DNA from: Microcoleus sp. FACHB-1515
GTDB lineage: Bacteria > Cyanobacteriota > Cyanobacteriia > Elainellales > Elainellaceae
DNA length: 64,000 nucleotides
Direction of reading: 5' to 3'
Assembly (NCBI RefSeq): GCF_014696105.1
Contig: NZ_JACJPO010000019.1
Coordinates: 21,838-85,837, forward strand
Shown here: one piece after another, positions 27,487-35,268 of the stretch
Position numbering within the stretch: position 1 is the stretch's first letter
Layout of the letters: the number at the start of each line of letters is the position of its first letter
The notes under the pieces: generated by a model
Databases searched by the model: none
What the model saw: only the letters and a program-made list of their open reading frames with translations
Told to the model about the DNA's origin: nothing
Program-made: the position numbers and the translations under genes

Positions 27487-29091
27487 ATGCAAAGTCTGAC
27501 CGCTTCTTCATCGACCTCAGTTGAATTTGATCAGGCTGTGCAGTTTCGACTGCTTCAATCGCAACTGCGCGATCGCTGGCAGTCGATCGAACAGTTCGAT
27601 CACAGCGACTGCGACATTATTGTGATTCCGTCTTTGACGCTTGATCAGCAAGAACTCAAGAAGATCAAAGGCGTGAACTATTATGAAGAACGGCTTTTAT
27701 TTTCGCTGATTCGGTTGGGCAACCCCAACACGCGATTGGTCTATGTCACCTCGCAGCCCATTCATCCCAGCGTCATCGAATATTACCTTCAGCTTTTGCC
27801 GGGAATTCCGTTTTCGCACGCTCGCGATCGCCTCCTGCTGCTGTGTGTTCACGACAATTCCTCGCGTCCCTTAACCGAAAAGATTCTGGAGCGTCCACGA
27901 CTGGTCGATCGCATCCGCAAAGCCGTTCGACCCACTCAAGCCTACATGACCTGCTTCAACTCGACTGCGATCGAGCGGGAACTATCGGTCAAGCTGGGAA
28001 TTCCGCTGCTGGCCGTTGATCCTGACCTGCTGTATTGGGGAACCAAAAGCGGCAGCCGCCAGATTTTTGCCGAGTGCAATGTGCCGCATCCTGACGGCAG
28101 TCCGCTGACTCACTCGATCGAGGATCTCGCCGTTGCTGCCAGCGAACTGTGGGAGCGCAATCCCGACCTGAAGCGGATGGTGATTAAGCTCAACGAAGGC
28201 TTTTCGGGTCAGGGAAATGCGCTGCTCGATCTACGTCCGATCGCCCATGCCGCTCCGGACAAAGCATCGAGTGCCGAACGGATTGCGATTCTGACCGATC
28301 GCTTCTACCACCTCAGCTTTCAGTCGGAGTGGGAAACCTGGGATAATTTCAGCCTGCAAATTCCCGGCCTGGGCGCGATCGCAGAAGCGTTTGTGGAAGG
28401 CGAAGAGAAGCGATCGCCCAGTGTGCAAGGTCGAATTACTCCGGATGGCGAAGTTGAAATTCTCTCCACCCACGATCAGATTTTGGGCGGTCCCGATGGA
28501 CAAATTTTCCTCGGCTGCAATTTTCCTGCTGATGAAGCGTATCGCGTTCGTATTCAAGAATGGGGACGGCGCGTCGGCCAAAATCTCGCGGACAAAGGCG
28601 CACTTGAACGATTTGGCGTCGATTTTATTGCCGTTAAATGTGAGCGGAACGGACGCGAAGATTGGGACTTGCAGGCGATCGAAATTAACCTGCGAAAAGG
28701 CGGCACAACGCATCCATTCATGACGCTGAAATTGCTCACAGGCGGACGTTACGATGCGACAACAGGCTTGTTCTACAGTCAGCAAGGAACGCCCAAGTTC
28801 TACATGGCTTCGGACAATCTGCACAAAGACCGCTATCGCGGTTTGCTGCCGAATGACCTGATGGATATCATCGCCCATCATCGCCTGCACTTTAACAGCA
28901 CATCCGAAACTGGAACGGTGTTTCATCTAATGGGTTGCCTGTCCGAATTTGGCAAACTGGGACTCACCAGCATCGGCAATTCGCCGCAGCAAGCCGAGGA
29001 CATTTACAATCGCGTCATTCATGCTCTAGACGAAGAAACGCGCACCTCACACGTCAATGCCGAGCCGATTATTTGGAACGGACAGAGCTAA
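27487..29091 (+). CDS. PGM1-type peptide ligase-related ATP-grasp protein
   Basis: About 534 residues with a pre-ATP-grasp domain followed by an ATP-grasp fold (MVIKLNEGFSGQGN, YDATTGLFY, LQAIEINLRKGGTTHPF with acidic metal ligands). It resembles 'peptide ligase PGM1-related' proteins; PGM1 itself joins a peptide to an amidino amino acid in pheganomycin synthesis. The reaction here would be ATP-dependent formation of an amide from a carboxylate. No peptide precursor or other natural-product gene is adjacent, so the substrate is unknown and may be a primary metabolite. ATG 27487 was preferred to TTG 27463; no strong ribosome-binding site. Function at family level only. Confidence 0.75.
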   Translation: MQSLTASSSTSVEFDQAVQFRLLQSQLRDRWQSIEQFDHSDCDIIVIPSLTLDQQELKKIKGVNYYEERLLFSLIRLGNPNTRLVYVTSQPIHPSVIEYYLQLLPGIPFSHARDRLLLLCVHDNSSRPLTEKILERPRLVDRIRKAVRPTQAYMTCFNSTAIERELSVKLGIPLLAVDPDLLYWGTKSGSRQIFAECNVPHPDGSPLTHSIEDLAVAASELWERNPDLKRMVIKLNEGFSGQGNALLDLRPIAHAAPDKASSAERIAILTDRFYHLSFQSEWETWDNFSLQIPGLGAIAEAFVEGEEKRSPSVQGRITPDGEVEILSTHDQILGGPDGQIFLGCNFPADEAYRVRIQEWGRRVGQNLADKGALERFGVDFIAVKCERNGREDWDLQAIEINLRKGGTTHPFMTLKLLTGGRYDATTGLFYSQQGTPKFYMASDNLHKDRYRGLLPNDLMDIIAHHRLHFNSTSETGTVFHLMGCLSEFGKLGLTSIGNSPQQAEDIYNRVIHALDEETRTSHVNAEPIIWNGQS

Positions 29092-29300
29092 TTTGCAGCA
29101 AAGGATTAGCTGTAAAGCTCTAACTCAGGTTAGGTGAACCAAATTTGTATCGGATTCACCATAAGAGGAAAGCTCGATCTTTGAGTTCAAATTCGATCGC
29201 TTGCCCTGTAAGCAATTGCAGCGTTCAGCGGTTTGCTTTGACTTGGGATTAGGAACATAAAATTGCAAAACTAATCAGAATTTTCACATCAGGAGAACAC

Positions 29301-30344
29301 ATGGTTGCAACTTTAGACGACACAAAGCGAATGGCAATCGCCCAAAAGCTCGCTGATATTCGTGCTTTTCAAAATCTGTTGATTAAAAACGATCAGCTTT
29401 TGATTTCGGAATGCCAAGATCAAGACATTCGCGATCGCCTACAGAACATGCTGGAGGACGATCAAAAGAATTTAGGTATTCTTGAAACTGTGATCGTGCA
29501 GTATGGGGTTCAGTCGGAGCCGCATCCTTCGACACCGCAAATCATCGAGCAATACGATCGCTTGATGTCGAGCGCAGACATGACTTTCTATCGCAAACTG
29601 GTTCAGCATGAACTGATCAAGCATGGTCAGGCAATGGCGGGCATTTTGATTCACAAAGCCGCCCAAAAAGTTGGAGCCGACATTGAAGTGGCGATCGCTC
29701 CGCTCAACACCGTCAACTTTGAAAATCGCGCTCACCAAGAACAGCTAAAAGGAATGCTGGAACTGGCTGGCGTGCGCGAACTAACCGGACAAGATGCCGA
29801 TCAAGGACTGTGGGCACGAGTGCAAGACGCAGTTGCTGCGATTAGCGGCGTTGCGGGCAGCGTGATTACGCAAAACAGCGACAAGCAAGACATGAACATC
29901 CAAACGCTGATTCGTTTGGATCACAACAAGGTGAACACGATCTTCACGGAAATTGGCAACACCAAAGATCCGCAAAAGCTGCAAGAATACTTCGGCCAGC
30001 TTTACAAAGATCTGCTCGCTCACGCTCAAGCTGAAGAGGAAATTGTCTATTCGCGCATTCGTCCGTTCTACGGTGAAGAAAACACCCAAGAACTGTATGA
30101 TGAACAGGCCGAATGGCGTCCGATGCTTGACGAAATTAAAGCGATCGATCCCGCTTCTTCCCCTGACGAATTCCGCTCAAAGGTCAAAGATTTGATGGAT
30201 CACGTCGGCGATCACATTCGTCAAGAAGAAAGCACAATGTTCGCTGCGATCGACAACAATTGCAGCAGTGAACAGAAAGAGCAAATGGCAAGCGAATTCA
30301 AGCAGGTGAAGGTCAAAGTTCAAGAAGAAATGGCTGCTAAGTAA
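29301..30344 (+). CDS. Hemerythrin-domain protein
   Basis: 347 residues in two halves. The N-terminal half (about 1-165) is a helical bundle rich in Asp/Gln that resembles a ferritin-like (DUF892-type) domain. The C-terminal half (195-340) has the HHE hemerythrin pattern: HNKVNTIFTEI, LLAHAQAEEEIVYSRI and HVGDHIRQEESTMF give the His/Glu ligands of a di-iron site. Such proteins bind oxygen, nitric oxide or sense iron and redox. AGGAG lies 7-11 bases before the ATG. It is followed by a strong terminator, so it is transcribed alone. The order of a hemerythrin gene followed by a baeRF3 gene may be functional. Confidence 0.9.
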   Translation: MVATLDDTKRMAIAQKLADIRAFQNLLIKNDQLLISECQDQDIRDRLQNMLEDDQKNLGILETVIVQYGVQSEPHPSTPQIIEQYDRLMSSADMTFYRKLVQHELIKHGQAMAGILIHKAAQKVGADIEVAIAPLNTVNFENRAHQEQLKGMLELAGVRELTGQDADQGLWARVQDAVAAISGVAGSVITQNSDKQDMNIQTLIRLDHNKVNTIFTEIGNTKDPQKLQEYFGQLYKDLLAHAQAEEEIVYSRIRPFYGEENTQELYDEQAEWRPMLDEIKAIDPASSPDEFRSKVKDLMDHVGDHIRQEESTMFAAIDNNCSSEQKEQMASEFKQVKVKVQEEMAAK

Positions 30345-30369
30345 TCGCCATCCACTGAATTAAACGCAG

Positions 30370-30400
30370 GCTCGATCGCACCGTGCGATCGAGCTTTTTT
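30370..30400 (+). terminator. Intrinsic terminator of the hemerythrin gene
   Basis: Perfect 11-bp stem (30370-30380 with 30384-30394), loop CCG, followed by six T (30395-30400), 26 bases past the stop codon. The stem contains a HIP1-like core. Confidence 0.9.
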
Positions 30401-30481
30401 CTGTCATTGGGCAGGGGCTGCATCAGGCAAAAATTTCTACGATCGATATGTTTATATCCTGTTTATTTCACCCCAATTAAT

Positions 30482-31639
30482 ATGAGCTTCCTTTCGATCG
30501 AAGAACTCAAAGAACTGGTTGAACAGCCGCAAGGGTTGTGCGTGTCGATCTACATGCCAACGGTGCTGCTTGGTTCAGAAACTCAGCAAAATACTGTCCG
30601 CTTCAAAAATCTGATTCGACAGGCAGAAGCAGAATTAGAAAAATATGAATCGCGTCCGACTGATGCAGGCAATCTTCTTCAGCCCGCGATGGATTTGGAT
30701 GAAGATGAATTTTGGCAGCACCAGGACGCGGGTTTAGCATTGTTCATCTCAGAAGGATTCTTCCGCTACTACCGTCTGCCGATCGAAACGATTGAACTGG
30801 TGGTTGTGAGCGATCGCTTTCATCTCAAACCGTTAATTCCGCTGTTAAGTGAAGACGATCGCTTCTACATTCTCACGCTTGGTCAGCGTGATGTGCGGCT
30901 GTTAGAAGGCAACCGCTACGGCATGACTCGCGAAATCGAAATTGAAGGCTTGCCGAAAAGCATGGATGACGCCTTGCAGTATGATGAAACGGCAAAAGAT
31001 GAGCAGCGTAGACAGGGTGGCGGTGCAGGTCGTGCAGCCTTGCAGGGCGGTGGTTCCTATCACGGGCAGGGCGGCGAGCGCGAAAACGTCAAGGAAGATT
31101 TGCTGCAATATTTCCAGCTAGTGGATAAAGCGCTGCACGACTTTTTCCGCAATCGCCGTGCCCCGCTGGTTCTCGCAGGCGTGAGCTATCTGCTGCCGAT
31201 CTATCAGGAGGCCAACACCTACAATTTCATTGTGGAAGAAGGAATTCAACACAGCACCAAGGAGCAAACGGCGCAAGAACTTCATGCCGAAGCTTGGGCG
31301 ATCGTTGAGCCGCAGTTTGAAGAACAAAAACAAAAAGCGATCGATTACTATCACGAATCGATCGCCGCTGGCAAAGGTTCAAACGACTTAAACGAAGTGA
31401 TTCAAGGTGCATTTTATGGCCGAGTTGAGCAGCTATTTGTTCCGGTCGGCGTGCAGAAATGGGGACATTTTGATCCGGAAGCAATGGAACTGGAAATGCA
31501 CGACGACGCTCAACCAGGCGACGAAGATCTGCTGAATGCAGCCGCCGTTCAAACACTGTTTCACGGCGGAATTGTCTATGCCGTTGAGCCGGAAAAAGTA
31601 CCCGATGATGCTCCGGTTGCTGCTGTATTCCGCTACTAG
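30482..31639 (+). CDS. baeRF family 3 protein (release-factor eRF1-like)
   Basis: 385 residues. VSIYMPTVLLGSETQQN, a RFHLKPLIPLL segment, LTLGQRDVRLLEGNR and the closing GGIVYAVEPEKVPDD match bacterial archaeo-eukaryotic release factor family 3, a group of uncharacterised proteins with the eRF1/Pelota middle-domain fold, proposed to act in translation termination or ribosome stress. A Gly/Gln-rich insertion (RRQGGGAGRAALQGGGSYHG is its core) marks the loop where eRF1 has its GGQ motif; here GGG occurs but no GGQ. ATG 30482 was preferred over 30383 because the family starts with SFLSIEELKEL. A perfect palindrome follows at 31729. Confidence 0.82.
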   Translation: MSFLSIEELKELVEQPQGLCVSIYMPTVLLGSETQQNTVRFKNLIRQAEAELEKYESRPTDAGNLLQPAMDLDEDEFWQHQDAGLALFISEGFFRYYRLPIETIELVVVSDRFHLKPLIPLLSEDDRFYILTLGQRDVRLLEGNRYGMTREIEIEGLPKSMDDALQYDETAKDEQRRQGGGAGRAALQGGGSYHGQGGERENVKEDLLQYFQLVDKALHDFFRNRRAPLVLAGVSYLLPIYQEANTYNFIVEEGIQHSTKEQTAQELHAEAWAIVEPQFEEQKQKAIDYYHESIAAGKGSNDLNEVIQGAFYGRVEQLFVPVGVQKWGHFDPEAMELEMHDDAQPGDEDLLNAAAVQTLFHGGIVYAVEPEKVPDDAPVAAVFRY

Positions 31640-31728
31640 TGAACCTGCAATTTCTGTGCTGACAAATTGCATTTTACCGATCAGGAAGACGCCTCTATTC
31701 CTATGAGTTCAATTCCTGCGCTTGGATT

Positions 31729-31754
31729 CATCGAGGGTCGATCGACCCTCGATG
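31729..31754. terminator. Perfect 26-base palindrome, terminator-like
   Basis: Thirteen bases (31729-31741) are followed at once by their exact complement (31742-31754), then TTATTTTCCC. It lies about 90 bases past the baeRF3 stop and before the convergent MBL hydrolase. A hairpin would need to sacrifice the central TCGA/TCGA pairs for a loop; on double-stranded DNA it could extrude as a cruciform. Confidence 0.65.
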
Positions 31755-31835
31755 TTATTTTCCCAAGGCCAATCCCGACCCTTTTAATCGCCTTCAGCAG
31801 CCAAATTGTTCTCAGTCCACTCCTGGAGCTTCTGA

Positions 31836-31866
31836 AAACACGCCCTAGCCTCTACTGGCTCGGAAA
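31836..31866 (+). repeat. 31-base repeat, copy 2
   Basis: Exact copy of 17822-17852, same orientation, 14 kb away and also in a gene-free gap. The minus-strand reading CTAGGGCGTGTTTTCAGA resembles insertion-sequence termini. No transposase is adjacent to this copy. Confidence 0.8.
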
Positions 31867-31939
31867 CTCAAAAGTAGTATCAACGGCGACGCTGTCCGCA
31901 GGAATCGCTCGTTCACAAAAAGCAATCCAACCTCGATCG

Positions 31940-32716
31940 CTAACTTCGCTTCGACAATCCAACCTCAGCTGGACACCCCGGAACTCGCCGCATCGCCTGA
32001 TACTCGGCAATAATCTCTTGATACCGCTTCCGCCCAAACATCGCATAGTGACCGGGATACACCGCCTCAACCGACAGCTTTTGCAGGCGATCGTAAGTCT
32101 CCAAATAAGTCGGAATATGACTGCAATGCAGTTCATCCAACAGTTCACCGTCGTAGATCACATCCCCAGAAAACAATGCTTGCGATCGCGGTTCATACAG
32201 CCCAATACAGCCCGGAGAATGTCCCGGTAGGTGCAGCACTTCAAAGGCGCGATCGCCCAAGTCCAGCACATCTCCTTCCTGCAAAACCTGCGTCGGTTCT
32301 GCCGCCATCATGGTATATTCCGCCACTGTAAACCCTGCATACGGTAGCTGCTCAAAATGTTCTTGCAGCACCCAGCCTTGAGCAGGCGTACACAACGCCT
32401 CGTAGTCATCACCCGATCGCAGCGCCTCCGCCTCTGCCGCATGAATCGCACGATGCTCAAACTCGTGCATTCCCGCCGCATGATCGAAATGAATATGTGA
32501 CGCGATCGCCAGCAGCGGCTTGTCGATCAAGCTGGCGATATGCTGGCGCAAACTCATGACACCAAGCCCCGTATCGATCAGCAGATCGCGATCGCGCCCT
32601 TTGATTAGCCACAGATTCGCTCGATTGAACCAGTAGTAATGTGGCTCCGTGATCAAGTAAAGATCGTCGGAGATCTTTTGCGTCAAAAACCAGCTTTCGC
32701 AAACGGAAGGAGACAT
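31940..32716 (-). CDS. Metallo-beta-lactamase-fold hydrolase
   Basis: About 258 residues with the binuclear zinc signature: SHIHFDHAAG (H-x-H-x-D-H), LPGHSPGC (third-strand His), SGDVIYDGEL (bridging Asp) and YPGHYAMFG (last His). It belongs to the glyoxalase-II-like branch of hydrolases for thioesters, lactones or other small substrates; which one cannot be said. A Cys-containing N-terminus precedes the fold. The start at 32716 (MSPSVCESW) was preferred, with 32755 as an alternative. It follows the CNNM gene's stop on the same strand (95 bases). Confidence 0.88.
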   Translation of the reverse strand: MSPSVCESWFLTQKISDDLYLITEPHYYWFNRANLWLIKGRDRDLLIDTGLGVMSLRQHIASLIDKPLLAIASHIHFDHAAGMHEFEHRAIHAAEAEALRSGDDYEALCTPAQGWVLQEHFEQLPYAGFTVAEYTMMAAEPTQVLQEGDVLDLGDRAFEVLHLPGHSPGCIGLYEPRSQALFSGDVIYDGELLDELHCSHIPTYLETYDRLQKLSVEAVYPGHYAMFGRKRYQEIIAEYQAMRRVPGCPAEVGLSKRS

Positions 32717-32810
32717 TGGCCTGTCAAAATGAAATCGCAGCACACTGCCAATCATCCGATCATTCGATCGCCTTTTGAAACCGATGTCATGAATTGCTCA
32801 CGATCGCACT

Positions 32811-34121
32811 TCATTCCACCTGCGTTAGCTGCGCTTGCGGCACAACCAGCACTTTATCAACGCGATTTCCATCCATGTCTACGACTTCAAAGCGGACATT
32901 CTCCCAGTCAAAATGGTCAGTCGCGGTGGGAATTCGACCCAACTGCGTGACAATGAAGCCGCCCAACGTTTGATAGTTGCCGCGCTCTTCTCCCGGCAGT
33001 TCTTCCAGTTCAAAAATTTCTTTGAGCTTGTCGATCGGCAACATGCCATCGAGCAGCCACGAGCCATCATCGCGCTGAACCGCAGGTGATTCGTGAGGGC
33101 GATCGGCAAACGGCACATCCCCAATGATCACTTCCATGACATCGTTCAGCGTGACAACGCCCTGCAACACGCCGTATTCATCGACAACCAGCGCAATATG
33201 CGTACTCGACTGCTTAAACAGTTCCAGCACCTTCAAGGCATGTGTACCTTCAGGAATGTAGAGCGGCTGACGCAGCATCGTCGTTAGGTCAAACGATTCG
33301 CCTGCCAAACTGCGAGCTAATAGATCCGTGACATGCACCACGCCCAAAACCGTATCAAGATTGTCCTGGCAAACCGGAAAGCGACTGTGGCGACTTTCCA
33401 TCATCTTGTGGCGATTCACCTCAGCCGGATCGTTCAAATCCAGCCAAACAACATCGAGTCGTGGCGTCATCAACGCCACCACGCGCTGATCCGCGAGTCG
33501 AAAGACACGCTCGACCATATCTTGCTCGGCCACTTCAAACGTGCCCGCCTCCGCACCCTGCCGCACCATCACCTTGATTTCTTCTTCAGTCACGAGCGGT
33601 TCATCTGAGGGACGGTTTGCGCCCAGCAGCGTCAAAACCAGATCCGTCGAAGTTGTCAAAAAGCGAATCACCGGATTGGCGAGCGAAGTGACCCAGTGCA
33701 TCGGTACAGAAACGTTCGCCGCAATGCGCTCAGGATTATTCAAGGCGAGCCGTTTGGGAACCAGTTCGCCCAAGATCAAAGAAAGATAAGTGGTCAGCAG
33801 TACCACCAGCCCAACCCCGGCTACTTGGCTATACGGAGCGAGAACGGGAATTTGGGCGATCGACTCTGCGATCGGATCGGACAAAGCTGCCCCGCCAAAC
33901 ACCCCGGTCAAAACGCCAATTAAGGTAATGCCGACCTGAACGGCAGAAAGAAACTGATTGGGTGAATTCGCCAGCTTGAGGGCTGCCCGCGCTTTGTTAT
34001 CTCCTCGCTCGGCCAATTCAACTAAGCGCGTTTTTCGGGCAGACACGACTGCCATTTCTGCCATTGAAAATAAACCGCTGGCAATAATCAAAAGCAGAAC
34101 GACGGTGACTTTAAAGGCCAT
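32811..34121 (-). CDS. CNNM/CBS-domain membrane protein (HlyC/CorC family)
   Basis: 436 residues. An N-terminal CNNM (DUF21) domain with about four transmembrane helices (VTVVLLLIIASGLFSMAEMAV, FLSAVQVGITLIGVLTG, LGELVPKRLAL), then two CBS domains (DQRVVALMTPRLDVVWL, HVTDLLARS, DEYGVLQGVVTLNDV), then a CorC_HlyC C-terminal domain (YQTLGGFIVTQLGRIP). CBS pairs bind adenosyl ligands and gate Mg2+ or other cation transport in CNNM homologues. It sits in the plasma membrane. Annotation as hemolysin is historical. It may be co-transcribed with the MBL hydrolase downstream. Confidence 0.92.
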   Translation of the reverse strand: MAFKVTVVLLLIIASGLFSMAEMAVVSARKTRLVELAERGDNKARAALKLANSPNQFLSAVQVGITLIGVLTGVFGGAALSDPIAESIAQIPVLAPYSQVAGVGLVVLLTTYLSLILGELVPKRLALNNPERIAANVSVPMHWVTSLANPVIRFLTTSTDLVLTLLGANRPSDEPLVTEEEIKVMVRQGAEAGTFEVAEQDMVERVFRLADQRVVALMTPRLDVVWLDLNDPAEVNRHKMMESRHSRFPVCQDNLDTVLGVVHVTDLLARSLAGESFDLTTMLRQPLYIPEGTHALKVLELFKQSSTHIALVVDEYGVLQGVVTLNDVMEVIIGDVPFADRPHESPAVQRDDGSWLLDGMLPIDKLKEIFELEELPGEERGNYQTLGGFIVTQLGRIPTATDHFDWENVRFEVVDMDGNRVDKVLVVPQAQLTQVE

Positions 34122-34349
34122 AGATGACGGATGGATGCCTCACGAATCGATGCAGCCTGTGTAAGTTTGCTGGAAACTGCAAGGCCGATATACAAGAAGG
34201 TAGCATTCTCAACCGATTGCGATCGCATCAATCTCCCAACGTTCTGCCATCGATCGCTCTAGTGAGACCTATCCGAAGAAAGAAGACCGATCGCCCAAAG
34301 CGGGTTAGGGTTCCCTTTGTAGACAATTCTTAAAACTTAGGAAAAACAC

Positions 34350-35069
34350 GTGGTTCCTATACGTGACGATAATCCGACGCAGACAACTCCCTATGTCACT
34401 TATGCGCTAATTGTTATCAATATTGCCGTCTTTATTTATGAATTAAGTTTGGCTGGTCCGTCGCTGGAAGCGTTTTTGCGCGATTGGGCGGTTGTGCCAC
34501 GAGAGCTAACGGCGTCACTGGGCGGACAAACGATCGTGCAGGGGCCGCCCGAACTGCTAACGCTGATTACCTCGCAATTTCTGCACGGCGGCTTTCTGCA
34601 TGTCGGCGGCAACATGCTCTATCTGTGGATTTTTGGCAACAACGTGGAAGACCGCATGGGGCATGTGCGCTTCACGGTTTTCTATTTGCTGTGTGGTGTG
34701 TTGGCATCGCTGGCACAGTGGTATTTCTCGCAAGGGTCGAACATTCCCTCACTGGGAGCGAGTGGCGCGATCGCTGGCGTCATGGGCGCTTACTTCCTCA
34801 AATTTCCAGGCACAAAAATTTTGACCTTGCTGCCGCTGGGGTTTTTGCTGCTGCCAATTCGGATTCCGGCGATCTTCTTTTTGGGCATTTGGTTTGCTCA
34901 GCAAGCGCTCTACGGTTTAGCCAGCCTGCAAGCTCCCACCAACATCGGCATGGAAAGCGGCGGCGTGGCATATTGGGCACACGCGGGCGGCTTTGTGTTT
35001 GGCGCACTTTTGGCTCCCTTATTTGGAATGCTGAGCAAGCCTCGCGATCCGTATTCGGGCTATCGCTAA
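34350..35069 (+). CDS. Rhomboid-family intramembrane serine protease
   Basis: 239 residues with six hydrophobic helices. HGGFLHVGGNMLYLW is the conserved loop-1/helix-2 His/Asn region, GASGAIAG contains the catalytic Ser and AHAGGFVFG the catalytic His, so both members of the dyad are present. It cleaves transmembrane substrates within the plasma membrane; substrates in cyanobacteria are unknown. Start codon GTG at 34350, with AGGAAAA 8-14 bases upstream. A clean intrinsic terminator follows at 35091-35122, so it is probably a single-gene unit. Confidence 0.92.
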   Translation: MVPIRDDNPTQTTPYVTYALIVINIAVFIYELSLAGPSLEAFLRDWAVVPRELTASLGGQTIVQGPPELLTLITSQFLHGGFLHVGGNMLYLWIFGNNVEDRMGHVRFTVFYLLCGVLASLAQWYFSQGSNIPSLGASGAIAGVMGAYFLKFPGTKILTLLPLGFLLLPIRIPAIFFLGIWFAQQALYGLASLQAPTNIGMESGGVAYWAHAGGFVFGALLAPLFGMLSKPRDPYSGYR

Positions 35070-35090
35070 GTCAATTTTTCAACGAAGAAG

Positions 35091-35122
35091 CCAGCGTTGA
35101 TTCACATCGACGCTGGTTTTTT
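35091..35122 (+). terminator. Intrinsic terminator of the rhomboid gene
   Basis: Ten-bp stem (35091-35100 with 35107-35116, one G-T pair), loop TTCACA, then six T, starting 22 bases past the stop. Confidence 0.9.
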
Positions 35123-35268
35123 CATGGGTGGCGATCGTCAGCCATTGTTAACAAACGTAATTTGCGTTCCCCAAAAATTCGACAATAGAAGCATACACAA
35201 TGCTTTCAAGCAGCAGCAGGCGCGATCGATCGACATGGCCTGACTGCCAAAAAGGGGGAATTTTAGCT

